Positions 10,413 to 23,285 of a stretch of 64,000 nucleotides of DNA are shown piece after piece. Each line of letters begins with the position of its first letter. Within the stretch, counting starts at the first letter, position 1. The notes below the pieces were generated by a model. It saw nothing but the letters and a program-made list of their open reading frames with translations. It made no database searches and had not been told where the DNA came from. The stretch covers positions 992,001 through 1,056,000 of the forward strand of contig MCFL01000003.1 of NCBI GenBank assembly GCA_002102555.1. The letters are read 5' to 3'. Origin of the DNA: Catenaria anguillulae PL171. Taxonomy: Eukaryota; Blastocladiomycota; Blastocladiomycetes; Blastocladiales; Catenariaceae. The translations under genes and the position numbers were made by a program.

Positions 10413-13400
10413 TCAGACCGGATAGTACTTGCGGAGCTTGGAGCAAATTTCGCGCAGGTAGTGCATGATTGGCTTTTGCGAGCGGAGGAAACTGGGTGGG
10501 ATCATGAGCAGTACTGTGTGACATGATTCACAGATGGATTGAGGTTCGGCCACGAGAATCTGACGCACGAGTCGGGATTACAACATGATAGAGCCACGTA
10601 CAGACACAGTTTTGCTTGATTTCCTCGCGCATTCTTGCTTGTAGCACCCACAGGAGCCAAAACACAACAACCAAGATGCCGATTACAATTCCGTGAATCA
10701 TGGTCACCTCCTTTGCCACATGATTACTGTCAGTCACGGCCGCCATCATGTTGAGCCGAAACAAGAGCTCCATGCCCAGGTTGATTTGCTTCAACGGCGC
10801 CGTGGCGGCATGCGCCAACGCCGTTTGAATGCTGGCGGGTACCTGTCCGAGCGCCGTTGGAATCGCTATTGTCGTAGAGCTGGACGAGTCAGATGCGTTG
10901 GCGACTGCAAGTGCGGAAATGGCATCCTTTGTTTCGGCCAACAAGTAGGCCACCCCTGTGATGACTGGAACGGCCGCAACTGGGCGGGAATGCTCGCGAT
11001 ATCAAACACGATCGTGACCCCGTGCATTGGTGCAGAAATGGTCCCATTGTCCGGCCCAAATGGGTAAGTGAGCAGGTCGGCATACGTGGCCCTCGCTTCA
11101 AATGTCATAATAAGGTTGTTGATGGCATTCATGTGCGACGAGACGCTGGTCGCCAGGGATTGCATTTGCTGTGCGTCCCAGACAGAAGATACCAGATTGT
11201 GGTGCTGAAATGGCACGAGTGCCTTCAAATGCGAGGGCGGAAACTTGAACAGGTTGACAGACACGGCCTTTACGTGCGAGAGAAAGATCAAGTGTTGTTG
11301 AATCGTGCGCATTTCGTTGCTGACGAAGAAACCCATGCCAAACACCAATGGCAGAATGACGGTGAGAAAGAGGACAGTGACTTTGATGAATGTTTTGACG
11401 GCAGCTGGCTGAGCTGGGTTATTGACAGAGACGGTTTGCGTAATCATTGTCGGTGTAGGCTTTACTTGCGGTTGCTGCACCATTGCTGTTCGCGGCAATG
11501 AGCCACGACCATTTTTGAGCGGTTGCTGCTGCCGCAATGTCGATGATGGCAGAGCGGAGCCTTGGGCGGCGGTTTGCTTGAAATTGGCACGTCCGAATCG
11601 GAAGTGTCGCTGTCGGTTCCGAGTTGTGAAATGACCATTTTGGAGTTGGCGGCCGAACTAGACTGAGAGAACCGTATTGGGTCTGACTCGTCTATCTCGT
11701 CGAGCGCATCAAAGAGTTCTTCGTCAAGTGTATACACATGCTGGACCTATACATATACGCAGATGGGAACGAAAAGAACGTGTCAGAACCGGTGGCGACC
11801 CACCCACCATGCCCATCCGGTCCACTTCAGCAGCAAATGACGTGTACCAAATACGCAACCACACTTCGAGGGACTTGGAGCAGCAGCGTGAGCGCACGGG
11901 CACGTTCAAAGTGTAACCGTCGAAGTCCAGGAAAGATGGTGCCGTAAAATACACTAAACGCGACAAGGATGCTCCCCGTGTACATGAAGAGTAGCATGTA
12001 CCGCGACATTGTTAATCCGACTCAATCGACGCCAAAATGCCCTTGGAAACCCCGGATGCTGCTTGGTGCAAGACATCCTTGTTGGCCACAAGAAACCGCC
12101 AGTGCCGATTGAGTGTCGGGTCGCCAACAATCGAGGCGCTTGAATTGCTTGCGGACGCGACTCGGGCAGTGATTTCCCAAAAGTCTTGAAATAAGACCTT
12201 GGTCGCCACTGTTGGGTCGGGGCTAATGAATTGGTCAAATGTCCAAGGGGTTTGTACTGCCGAGGCAACGTCGGGCTCCCTGTGTGCCAACGTAAACAGC
12301 TGCTGCGGGAGCGAGCCCAGGGTGTAGGAGAGTGCCTTGAGAGTCGAGCGGGAATCGGTATGGGTGCAAATAGACTGAGCCCACTCAAGGTTGGACGACG
12401 TAGAGCTGCCTGCTTGATGACAGAAATGAAGCAGTTCCGAGTGCAGAGCCACTTTATTGAACAAGGATACGACACTCAGATCGTCGAGCGATGATGGTTG
12501 GATCGCTTGCTGTATCCCAGACATGACAATCATGACGGTGATCGTGGACGCCAAGAGGATCAAGAATCCAAACTGAATCCTTTGTCCAGCCATTCGGTAC
12601 AACGGATTGAATCGAGCTGCCTTCCAAGTGAGAATCATGCGTGCCTCACGAGAGCCAGCTCGTGAAGCAGTCGATTCATGGGCGACTGACGAGGCGGGAT
12701 CCGTGCGTGTCGTTGTTGATTCACCATCAAATGCAATGCTGTTTTGAAGTGGACTTGCCGTTCGGAGCATCGATTGACGACCGAGCGACGAAAACAGTCG
12801 CGGACTGAGGATCACGTTTGATCCACTGGCGAGTGCGGAAACGCTGGGGATAGTTCCTGAAGACGTCATTGGCGACAAGGTGTTTGCAACAACCAAGCTG
12901 CTCATGATGGTACCACCTTTACGAGCTGCAGTAATCGGACTGTCGCCATCAAACTGAGCAGAACCTCCTCTTGCTCGACCCACATGGCTGGGCTTGCCGA
13001 CTGCATCACCATTGCCGCTCGCTGAATTCCGCGAATTACTCCTCCACAGTGATCCAACTGCTGGTTCAGTTTGCGGGCCATCGCCGAGCCCGTGGCGTGA
13101 TTGAACTGATGGAGAGAAGCGCATCGTCTTCTGAGCACCCGTTGGCTTGGATATTGGACTTGATCGGTTGCTGGTAGACGAGTCTCCTTCATCTTGAAGT
13201 CCAATCGAATCAACGACAGGCGCCAATGAATTGGAATGCGGCAGAGTTGGACTTGTAGGTGGTGAGCGTTCTTTGGGCAAGTCTGCCGTGAAAGAATAAA
13301 TGGACCTCGGAACTGTTGGCTGTTGGATGTTGACATTGACGTTACTGGAAGACCGTTGCGCATCGGAAAACAGCTCGTCGGACGACAACAGCGGGTCCAC

Positions 13401-16400
13401 ACGAAGGGGTTCTTGGAGTCGTGAGCTGCTAGTGGTCGCCAGGGGCCGATTCGGTTGCGCTGGGTTTGACGCAATTGTAGGTTCTGAATTGGGAGGAAGC
13501 GTCAGAGTTGCAGGAATGGCTGCCGAACTCCCAACGGTTGTGTTGGAGCGATCTATGAACGAGTTGGTCGACATGGTGGCACTAGCTGGAGCCGATGCTG
13601 AATGCGGTGGTATCTCGACTCGCTCCATCTCGGACACCTTTTCTGGATTGCCCGCAAAGCTCACGCGGCCAATATACTCGAATGTATTCCCATGGTGGGA
13701 ACGAATCACATCGAACCAAATAGGAAACGTGGTGCCTGTGCGATGGCGGCCGGTGAGTGACAAGCGCATCATGAACGTGATATCGCCCGACATGCTGACA
13801 GTGGACCCAATGGCACCGGCACAGCTCCACCAAAATGCTTGGATGGGATCAAGTCGATGAGGATTTTGGTTGCGGGCTGGCCCAACAGTTGATCCATGGG
13901 TAACCAAAGAGCACAAGTAGACCGGCGTTGGCCTTTGTCACCTCGCTGCGCCAATTCAACGTCACGAGACCTTCAAGGGCACGCAGGTCTTCAATGTACA
14001 CGGTCACATCCAAGTCTCTAGAGCGCTCATGCACATGAAACTGGTCCGGGGCCGTCATGGAAACGGGAATGACGGTCCGGTCATGGCATTGAAGGTAGGC
14101 AATGAACGAGTCGTTGGAATTACGTGTCAAGTGTCCAACCATCCTTGGATGGAGGATTGAAGCTTGGATTGGGAAGCGGAGGGAACAGAATGCTTGCAGG
14201 CCGGTCAATGTAGAAAGAAATGTCAGTGGCTCCAATGATTGACATGACCTTGGCACCAAGTGAGTTGATAGTGCCTGATGAGTCAATCACAATGGATTTC
14301 TCTTGCTTGAGCTTTTGTTGCTCGTCATCCGAGACCCGCCGAATGGTTGCCCGATAACCCGTGGCTCCGCTCTTCTCGACAAGCACTGTGCCTTGCTCCA
14401 ATGGTCGAATGGAAATGTTGATGGTGAACACGGACCCGTCGCTGTGCTGAGCGGGAACCAGTTTCCCACCTGGGCTCGAAACGGCAGTTCCTTTGCGGGT
14501 CCGTTGGTATCGTGCGACAAACATGTCATGGAATGTCTGCACCAGGCAGTTAACGGTCAGCATTGGCGTAAGTAGCGATGCATAAATGGCACATTGGCAT
14601 GTCAAGACGCACGCGATACGGTTCTGGCATGAGTACCGCCGGCTACATTGTACGAAATCAAAGAGCGGAGCGGTGAGTCACTCACGCAGTTATTGTTGAC
14701 GGTTGGCTCAGAGCGTACATACACTTTTTCCAACAATATTCTCGCGCTTTTGCCCGAAAATCGCCAACAAATCCTCATTGCAGTTGGTAATGACGCCTGT
14801 CGAGTCCATAAGCACCTCCCCAACAAGTGTGAGAACGCTGACCATGACACCCTTGAAGAAGATTGACCCGTTGATGGACTCTTGGTAATGGCAATCGACA
14901 CGGGAACCGTCGACCCAGACTTTGTTACGCCCTCAAAGTTGCGGGCGCCAGCGCCAATTGTATTGGTGACGCCAGTCGTGAGATAGCGGTTGATAAAAGA
15001 GTCATGCCGAGCGCAATGTCCTTGGGCATGAGCACCGAAACGTTGCGGCCAACAAGCTCGCTTGGTTTTATCCAAACATGTCATGAATGTGCTTGGTCAC
15101 AAACTGGACAATGCCCTGCTGTTGATGAGCACTGTCACAGGGTTTGCGCTCGTTGAAGCTGGCGACTCCGAGTCTGATGAGGACATGAGCCCGATAAACT
15201 GAGGCGGACTGGTACCATCCGACTGCGTTGGAACCAGCTGGAGCATCATGCGAAACGCCCAGCCTTTTTGATGCAATCCCCAGGTTTCACGCGATTGCCA
15301 AAGATGGAGCTTTCGCCGGTGATCGGTATTGGTCCACCCAGTAGTCGTGATATGTCTTGTATGGGTATGGAATGAGGGTATTGATTTTGCGCCCACGGAG
15401 GTCGTTCTTCTTTTCGTAGCCGAACAAAACAAGCGCACCCTGTGGTCACAACGAGTCCCCCCGCCGTGAACTTTCTTGTCAATTCCCTCCAATCACGCTG
15501 ACTGCGAATCCGAGATACACGACTGTCACTGCAAACAAAGCATACCTCGTTTACATGCTCAATGACTCCTTGTGCATTCACTGTGACGACGGCATTGCGC
15601 GAAAATCCAGCCATCCCCAGTGCCTGCCCCATCTTTTCCTTGACTTGGTTTGTACCTGTTCCCGTTTGGCTTTGTAGCTGTGACCCACCAACACCCGAGA
15701 TTTGCGCGAGTCTCTGCTGCTCGGCCTTGACAAACTCCTCCTCGCGCTGCCTTGCTGCCTTGGCCATTTCGGCATAGGTTTCGGCGGTTTCGGGATCGTT
15801 GAGCACAAGCCGAGCAAATTCGCTGTAAGACTTTAGGATTTGCGTCGCATTTGGATACTGTGAGTGCGAAATAAACAGGTCAGTGAGATCATCGAGCTCG
15901 ATACGGTACAAGTGACGACAAAACAAACCTGGCTTACAAGCTCCACGTAGAAAGCTTGCGCAGTTTGCGTGTGTTGAATAATCTTTCTAACAGCGTCTTG
16001 AAATGCACTGAAACTGACCCTTGCCAGCCCCTGATCCTTTTGGACCCCGAAAGAACATGATCCAAAACTGTTGAATTGCGGATATGCACTTGACGTGATG
16101 GCGCTGCGACTCCATGATGGATTTTTGCAACACGACATACTCGAGCAGTCCCAGCTTTTCGTCTGCGGGACTTGTACCGGCACCCAGCACACCCGCTTGC
16201 GTCGACCGTTGTTCTTGCTCAATGCGGCGCTTGAAGAGAAGGAACCGAATGCCAAACCCGGGAGAACGCTTTGTGACCGAGTCGTAGGCCGCAGAAATCT
16301 CTTCAGGTAGCGTTTCGGTTGCGGAAGATGCAGACCGGTTTGCTGTTGCGTTGGCCCAGCGTCCGAAGAGGTCATGCGCTTGTGCAAACACTCTTGAATC

Positions 16401-17827
16401 CAAGCGGAAAGGTATTGCAGCTCCGCAGAGTCTGGATGGAGGCTTGCGGCCTCGCGGGCCAATTGCATGGCTGTGCTCCAGAGCTCTTGGTGCGTCATGA
16501 TGCGGATGAGAATCGTGATATGGGAGACCGAGCCAACAAGCGAACGCGGAATGACCACTTGCGATCCAGACGGTGCGCTCGTGCCGAGTTGCTTGCGTGC
16601 GCCTGGTCCTGTTATGGACCCGTGGATGCGTAGGACCGGGCATGATGATGTGCTGGCTGCGGTGGTGGAGGTTGAGTTGGGCGGAATATAACTGGCGGGC
16701 TGCTCGCCACTGCTCGTCTCTAGTGCTGCTTGTTGCCTGGCCATCAACTCGTCGTGAATCCACCGAACATGCTCCATGGCCACATTCAATTGCCTGCCAA
16801 CAACCCACACGCCTGTAATCGTTGCAATCGGCATGCCCAGCAACAAGACCACATCGATCCACCGCGTCTCCTGCTCTTGACGCGTCACCGCACCTCCTTC
16901 AGAGGAGTTGAGCACCGACACGAGCGCACACGCCGCCATCCACAGCAATAGTGCCGTCAACCCGCCATATGCCTTGTTCATGGTTTCCGAATGGTACGGT
17001 AAGGATGTGACCATTGTGTAAAACAAGCCGAGCATCAGCAGCAAGTTGGCGAGCGCAAGATACTCTGGTTGCTGCGGTAAAAGTAGCACGAACAAGACTT
17101 GGCGTGCCAAGACAATGAGAAACATGTTGACGAGAATGACCAGCCTGAATCGTACACTGGTACACAGGCGCCAACGCACGGTTGCTCTGGGCTGATCGCT
17201 TATGTCGTAGGCGAGTGCCGTATAGGAAAAGCTTGTGAGGAACGGGTAAATGATGGCAAATGAAAGCCCGCCGACAATGATCCAATCCCACCGCTTTATG
17301 GTGCACGATTCGGAAATGAGCGAATGCATGCCCGTCAAAGGACTGCAAACGAGTGGCGCAATAAACACCGTGACCGATGTGGACGTAATGAGCTTGAGAA
17401 AGAAGGCAATGTACATGAGCACCCGCAGTGCCCACACATGCGTAAACGTTCGTGAGTGGTAGTTGCGCATGATGATGATGGACAGCGCAAGGACAATGCC
17501 CGCAATGGCCGCATAGCCCCATAGCTGCAGCTCATAAATGAATTTGTTCATGGGCTTGCTGGCGTTGAATGTGTCTAGAACCCCCGTATAGCTTTGGGTC
17601 AGGCGCCCAAAGTTGAACATTGGCGCCAGCAGAAAAGTGGAAAACTGGATGAGCTCAGAGACCCCGCTGACGATGGGCCACCACCGGGCGGGCGAGCTGC
17701 TGTGGGCAACCACATAAAGGACAAAATAGTAGGCATCGATGGTCTTGTACAGATATGCTTGCCATGCGCTACTCGAGCAGGACGTGGACGATTTCCCCGC
17801 ACGAAATCCGGTGCGAATGCCCGCCAT
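10413..17827 (-). CDS. TmcB-like multi-pass membrane protein with TPR-like and PAS domains (frame breaks)
   Basis: A very large gene, roughly 2,300 codons, starting at the ATG at 17827. The N-terminal 350-400 residues hold many transmembrane helices. A TPR-like segment follows (AASLHPDSAELQYLSAWIQE), then the typical YPNATQILKSYSEFARLVLN element, then at least three PAS-like domains (FGYEKKNDLRGRKINTLIP near 15400; KPSELVGRNVSVLMPKDIAL near 15050; another near 14200-14500). A long Ser/Thr/Pro linker, four more helices with large loops (helices near 12560, 11960, 11360 and 10670), and a short tail (LLLMIPPSFL, ending KYYPV) complete it. This order matches TmcB/TmcC-type proteins of amoebozoa and early-diverging fungi, thought to be sensors. 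Introns seen: 15858-15928, about 15440-15545, 10514-10601. Single-base frame breaks include about 16362, 16028, 15070 and 15020; others lie between PAS units and near 13900 and 12010. Domain order is well supported; exact exon limits are not. Confidence 0.75.
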
Positions 17828-18415
17828 ACCGCCGTGAACGGAAGGTAAGTTGTGCTACTTATGTGTACTAGGTATCTAATACACAGGCGCTCGCGATTGG
17901 GCCTGGTCAATGGCCACGGGATCGGTGCAGCCAGAGCTCCTGACGATGATAATGAGTCGACAAGGAGAAAATGTTTGTGGAGATATCGCTAATGGACGCT
18001 GATCGTGTGCCGATATTAATTGAGCCAGAAAGAATCTGCGCACTGCCGTGGCTGTTTTTATTCTACGCTACGTATGCACGGTTAGCCTTGCATTATAGGA
18101 AGCGGATTGCCGATTTCAGACACAGCTCAATGACGACCACGCAAGTTGATTGATCGTTGATCGCGAGTCTGGATTTCAACTGTCAGCGGCACGATAGACC
18201 GCACTACCTGCCTGCGTATGACTCCTCGGGATCCTCTTAGTTCCCTGATGACACACGCATGTCAGACATGTGGGAACATGTGGGGACTCTTGATAGCGAC
18301 ATGAGAGTGGAAGAGACAGCGACGCTCAGTCCTGAGGTTTCAGGTTTTCGGAATTCAATGTCGCACACTGTTACACACAGGTTCAATTCCCAACAAAACA
18401 GAGAAGAAAAAGCAA
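17828..18415. other. Intergenic region upstream of the TmcB-like gene
   Basis: 588 bp between the TmcB-like start and the TOP3 stop, both minus strand. It should contain the TmcB-like promoter and the TOP3 3' flank. I see no RNA gene, repeat or clear promoter element. Confidence 0.5.
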
Positions 18416-21350
18416 TCAATACTCATCTTCATCATCATGTCCGCCTCCAGTCTCCTCCCACTGACCTGTTCCACCTCCCCGCCCCCTTCCCCTTCCCCGA
18501 CCACGCCCTCGTCCCCTTCCACCGCCACCACCACGGCTCCTACCCCTCCCGCGCCCAGTGCCGCCACTCCTTGCCTTTCCCGCCCGTCCAGCCGGCCGCA
18601 CACTGCTGCTGCTCGCACTTCGGCCCGTTTCCCTACCCCGACCACGACCCCCATCGTCACCAAACGTATTCTGCGCCGGCAAGGGCACGCCCGTCTCGTC
18701 GGCCCACGCGAAAAACGAGCACTGTTGGGCCGCGTTGGGACACTTGAAGAATTGGCGGCCAGGGTTTTTCGATGTGGGACCGGCAGTCAACAGTTTGGCG
18801 TGCAGATTGCACTGACATTTCACGGCGGGGGGTGAGGAAGGTGGCGGAGCGGGTGGGCCGCCCATGAACGATGATGCGGATGACGTCTAGGTGGAGCGAC
18901 AGATGGATTCAAAGAGGTCAGCTCTGAACAACGGATGACAATGGATGTGAGAATAAGGTGACGTACGCCCGCGTGCGACCGTGATATGTACCTGCCCGCG
19001 GATCCCGTGTTGGCTCCGTGCGCGAGTCGTGCGGGAGGCGGAGCGGTTGTTGGCTTGAAGTCGCTATTTGCCATGTGTGGTGGTGGTGGCGGCGGCAGCG
19101 GTCCGCCAAATCCAAATCCAATGCCCGGCCCTGGACCTGGTGCAGGTGGCCGTTGTGCCCATCCATTGCCACCATGAAGTGGGTCCGGCGGTGGCGGCTG
19201 ATACGGGCCGCCGAATCCAGGTGGAGGCGGTGGTGGCGGCCCGCCATTCCCGCCATTCCCTCGTCCAAATCCTGTTCCACCGGGCGGCGGCTGTGGCCCA
19301 CCGTTTCCGCGTCCGCCTGGCGGCGGCCGTGGTGGTCCGCCATTTCCTCGCCCAGCGCCACGTCCCATCCCTCCTCCACCCCGTGGCGGCCCGCCATTCC
19401 CGCCATTCCCCTGCCGCCGGCGCATCCAGCAACCCCTCCCTTGCAGCAACCCCAAGCTTTTCACTCAACACGCCCTCAATCACCCACGCCCTCACCACCG
19501 TCCTCCGATACACTTCGCGATACTTGTCGACGGCCCGCCTCACCACGATCCCCGGTTCGACTCTGCCCTCGCAAATCTCGACCAACTCCCTCTCCATCTC
19601 TGCCCTCAAATGCGGCTTTGCCAAACTTTGCAACGTAACGCGATCCATGCCCTCGACCAAAGCAATGCCTAGTGTCGACGGCACCAAATGCGCACCTTGC
19701 TTAAACACATAGTTGCGATCCATGACCTTCTTGATATGCTCGTGGATGGTGGCATCGGTGCCAATGCCATTGGCGTCCATGAGCCCAATCAAATCGGCCT
19801 CGGTCAGCAACGCCGGCGGACTTGTTTGCCCGGCTTGCATCAAGCACTCTGTGGGGACAAACTGTTCGCCCACCTCAAACTCGGAATCTCGTTGCCCGTC
19901 CACTTGTCGTACGGGTACACGTCCAAATAGTTGCGCTCAAGGACCACCAGTCCCGACGCCGTAAATGTCTCGCCAGCAATTTCGATCGTGGCACGTGTTT
20001 CCGAGCCCTTGGCGTCACGTGCGCACGCGGCCAAAAACCGGCGGCAATAAACTCGTACACTTTACGGTCGTCTGCGGGCAGATTGGGCGGCGCGGCCTTG
20101 GTCGGATGAATCGGAGGGTGCGCCTTGTCGTTTTTGCCGCCGTTGCGCGGGCGCTCAAACATGTTGCCATCGACCAAGTTGGCCCTGACCCATTCGCCCC
20201 ACCCTTGGTCGTTGGTTTGCAATCGGACGAGGCGGCAAGGTCCATGGCAGGATCAAACTCGTTGGTTTCCGTGCGTGGGTACGACACGAGCCCCGACTGG
20301 TACAGGCGCTCGGCAATGGCCATGACGCGGTCCGACGACATGCGCAAGTACCGTGTGCCCATCTTTTGCAATTCGACCGTGGTCAGTGGCAAGGTTTCCA
20401 TTTGCTGCGCGGCTTTGTGTCGACGGCCGTGACCTTGGCAAGTGGTGACGTGACGCACGATTCAAATAACGTGGTGCATACGAGCTCGTCAAACACGCGG
20501 TCGCGAGTCCAGTGGAAGGCGCATGGGAGAGGTGTGCCAGCGGCCGACGGCCGCGTCACCGATACGTGAATTTTCCAAAAGGGTTCGGGGACAAAGGCCG
20601 CCACCTTGTTGTACGCGTCCACAACAAACCCAAGTGTTGGAAACTGGCACGACCCGTACGAAATGACCGACTCTTGCAAGTCGTTGAATTTGGGCTGAAA
20701 ACGAAGCGAAAGGAAGCGCGTAAGTGCAGCGCCAATGCGCAAATCCAGCTCGGTGCGCACGTCCACGGCCAAGGCTTGTCGCAAATCCATGTCAACCAGG
20801 TTGAGCATGGCGTGCTGCAACTCGCGCTGTTGCACAACGGAAAAGCGTGCACGCTTGATGATGAGCCGCGGGTTGACGGCCTGGCACACTTGGACGATTT
20901 CCATGCCAATGTTTTCGCCCTCGCGATCGCAATCGGTCCAGATCACGAGCACTTGGGCCTTGCGTGCCTCGGCCTCGAGGTTTTGCTTGACCTTGAGCAT
21001 GTCGCCGTTTTGGCGGGTGGGGTTGACGCGGCGGCGCACGTCGGCGTGGAACAGTTCCTCGGGCGGGCAGCTTTGCCATTTGGAGTTGACGATGGGGTCG
21101 GCAAAGTCCGCGTCGAGCAAGTGGCCAAGAACAGACGTGACAGTGACGGAACAGTCAGTGGAGGGTCCCGGGAGGTGAGCGGGCGGGCGAGGGGCAGGGC
21201 GGCCAGCACGGCGGTCGGGTACTTGAAGACGAGGTCGTAATTGCGGCAGTACTGGTGCTTGCCTGGGCGGGAACGGGCCGTGCCCGGCGACAGCAGCTGG
21301 CTCATGGCCTTTGCGATCGACGGCTTTTCGGCGACGCATAGAAAGTGCAT
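18416..21350 (-). CDS. TOP3: DNA topoisomerase III with C-terminal GRF zinc finger (frame breaks)
   Basis: Type IA topoisomerase, partner of RecQ helicase and Rmi1 in resolving recombination intermediates. From the ATG at 21350: TOPRIM start ([10 protein letters not shown]), the acidic [10 protein letters not shown] motif, the [15 protein letters not shown] region, the active-site segment [14 protein letters not shown] with the catalytic Tyr, HPPIHPTK, and [21 protein letters not shown] Gly/Pro-rich linker (about 19000-19450) leads through an intron at 18887-18991 to a GRF-type zinc finger ([21 protein letters not shown]) and an RGG-rich tail. The GRF finger makes it closer in layout to animal TOP3A than to yeast Top3. 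Frame breaks near 21163, 20393, 20220, 20035 and 19884 are each a one-base loss in a short homopolymer; the 21163 region contains no AG, so an intron is excluded there. It is divergent from GNA1. Confidence 0.92.
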
Positions 21351-21796
21351 TGGGATGAGAGTAACATGGGTGAGTGAGTCACCGCTGCAATCGCCTCAAC
21401 GAAAGAGACGAACATGCACGTGTGAGCAAAGGAACTGGTGAGGTGCGTCGAGATGAGACCGCTTGATCGTTGCACGTGAATTAGTCACGCGCAAGTCACG
21501 CAGCGGTGTGCCACACAGCGGCTCTGCATCGTGCCGCTGCTTGCCGCTCGGTTACTTATCAGAGGTTGTCGTGTCGCCTTGTCGCGCACTCCACTCACTC
21601 GCGCCGCTTCAAAGCCTTTCCGTTTCTGGTTCTGTTTCTGTTTCCTTGCCCCCGCCCAAGAAACAAGTATAAACGTGTGGATGCCCCCTCAACATTCACC
21701 CCAAAACTGCCCCGTTCGATTCATGCCCGTGTCTGATCCATGCACATTCAATTCGCAGCTTGACCACCCCATCCCAATCCAATCAAAACAACAATC
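21351..21796. promoter_or_regulatory. Divergent promoter region, TOP3/GNA1
   Basis: 446 bp separate the TOP3 start (minus) and the GNA1 start (plus), so both promoters should lie here. The only recognisable element is a TATA-like sequence at 21668-21674. Confidence 0.5.
21668..21674 (+). promoter_or_regulatory. TATA-like element of GNA1
   Basis: TATAAAC about 125 bp upstream of the GNA1 ATG, followed by a C-rich leader. The distance suits a fungal TATA box. Confidence 0.45.
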
Positions 21797-22579
21797 ATGG
21801 CCACCCCGCTCTTTGATGCCAAGCTCATTGACCGCCAAGTCACGTCGTCGCTGCCCGCAGGCTTTGTCGTGCGCCCGCTCGAGGTGACCGACTACGAAAA
21901 GGGTGCGTATCGCCGTCACAACAATCTGTCGTGTCGTTGTCGAGACAGATCCCCATTCAACTCAACTTTACGCGATCCGCCGCGATGGCGATTCGGTCGG
22001 ACTCCAAGCTTGTCACGACAAAGCAACAAACTCATCTTTTTTTTTTTTTTCACCTTCTCATGATAAATAGGCTTCTTGCACGCCCTGTCGCACCTGACGG
22101 TTGTCGGCGACATCTCCAAGGCGGCCTTTGTCGACCGCTTCTCTTACTTGCGTGCCCACAACTACGAGTACTTTACCATTGTGATTGAGGACGTGCACAA
22201 GCAGCGGATTGCCGCCGCAGGCACGGTGCTTGTTGAGCGCAAGTTTATCCGCAACTTGGGCCTCGTGGGCCACATTGAGGATATTGTCACGCACGAGGAT
22301 TACCGCGGCAAGCAGTTTGGACGGTACATTATTGAGGCGCTCAAGAGTATCGGTAAGAATGTTGGATGTTACAAGAGTACGTTCTCTTTTTTTTTTTTGG
22401 ATGGGTTTTGCTGTTGCTTGCGTGAGGGCTGACACATGTGGCCTTGAGCAGTTATTCTCGATTGCTCCGAGAAGAATGTGCCCTTTTACCAAAAGTGCGG
22501 GTTTGAGAAGAAGGAGGTCGAGATGGTGTGGTACATTCAGGGCAGCAACAAGTCGGCCTTGCCCAAGGCAAAGTTGTAA
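21797..22579 (+). CDS. GNA1: Glucosamine-6-phosphate N-acetyltransferase
   Basis: Transfers acetyl from acetyl-CoA to glucosamine-6-phosphate, the second step towards UDP-GlcNAc for chitin and glycoprotein synthesis. Three exons: 21797-21902, 22071-22376 and 22452-22579. Introns are 21903-22070 (GTGCGT...TAG, with a 14-base T run) and 22377-22451 (GTACGT...CAG). Spliced, it gives about 179 residues: FVVRPLEVTDYEKG, then FLHALSHLTVVGDIS, the GNAT acetyl-CoA loop EDYRGKQFGRYIIEALK, and GCYKIILDCSEKNVPFYQKC, all hallmarks of the family. I chose the 22377 donor over a GTAAGA at 22353 because only it keeps GKNVGCYK. No frame break. It converges on the bL28m gene. Confidence 0.95.
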
Positions 22580-22802
22580 ATACCGACCAACCCTGTTTTC
22601 CTCGAGTCTTGAGTCTTGAGTCAAGCAAGGTTGTCTGTCCCCATCATCACTTCATCATTTCACAAGTCAATTTAAAAGTACATAGTACATGCGGTTTACA
22701 TCCGGACGCTTCGTGAATCAAACAACATGGAGAAACAAGTGCTACGAAATACATTGTGAAAAAAAAAAAAGATAAGACCTAGAATCACAAAAAGGACCGA
22801 GT

Positions 22803-23285
22803 CTAACTGCTCCCCACCGCCTTTTCCTCTGCAACCATCGTCTCTGCCTGCACCAAGGAGGCCATGGTCAACCTCTCGGCATCCCTCGACCTTCCCAACG
22901 GCGCCTCCACCACAGCCAACGGCACGGCCCCATCCTTTGTCTTATCCATCAACACGGCCTCGACTTTGCGCTTGAGCGCAACGCCCAAGGCCGAATCAAT
23001 CTTGTCGTCGGGCGTGGTGAGCAAATACGCATCCAATCCGCCCTTCTTGTCCATGGTGCGCAAGGCATTGGTCGATACCTTGATGCGCAAGTGCTGATTA
23101 AGGACCCGCGAGTAAAGCGATTGGTCCACAACGTTTGGTTTCCAGGTGCGCTTGGTCTTGTGCTCCGAGTGCGACACCTTGTGCCCCGAGAGAATGCGTT
23201 TGGTGGCGAGCAGACCAGAGTCGGCGCGCGACGGGCGCGAGGTGCCGCGGATGAGGGCGGTGCGCAGGGTGGATGTCAGGGGCAT
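22803..23285 (-). CDS. MRPL24: Mitochondrial large-subunit ribosomal protein bL28m
   Basis: 160 residues, one exon, ATG at 23285. The N-terminus is rich in Arg, Ser and Thr with no acidic residue for the first 20 positions, as in a mitochondrial presequence. The core ILSGHKVSHSEHKTKRTWKP and VLNQHLRIKVSTNALRTMDK are the L28 signature, with a family-typical KGGLDAYLL segment after them. The C-terminal extension is charged and typical of mitochondrial forms. Yeast naming calls this MRPL24. Intact frame; divergent from DPH2 across 397 bp. Confidence 0.9.
   Translation of the reverse strand: MPLTSTLRTALIRGTSRPSRADSGLLATKRILSGHKVSHSEHKTKRTWKPNVVDQSLYSRVLNQHLRIKVSTNALRTMDKKGGLDAYLLTTPDDKIDSALGVALKRKVEAVLMDKTKDGAVPLAVVEAPLGRSRDAERLTMASLVQAETMVAEEKAVGSS

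Noticed and set aside
10161-10526. 121-codon plus-strand frame
   Set aside because: It overlaps, in antisense, the C-terminal exon of the TmcB-like gene, which is better supported by the LLLMIPPSFL segment and its intron.
14602-15084. In-frame TAA at about 15070 as proof that the TmcB-like gene is dead
   Set aside because: Adding one base before it restores a textbook PAS segment, the same pattern as in TOP3 and DPH2, so a consensus error is likelier.
18375-18392. GGTTCAATTCC, a tRNA B-box-like sequence
   Set aside because: No stems form around it and no A-box lies at the right distance.
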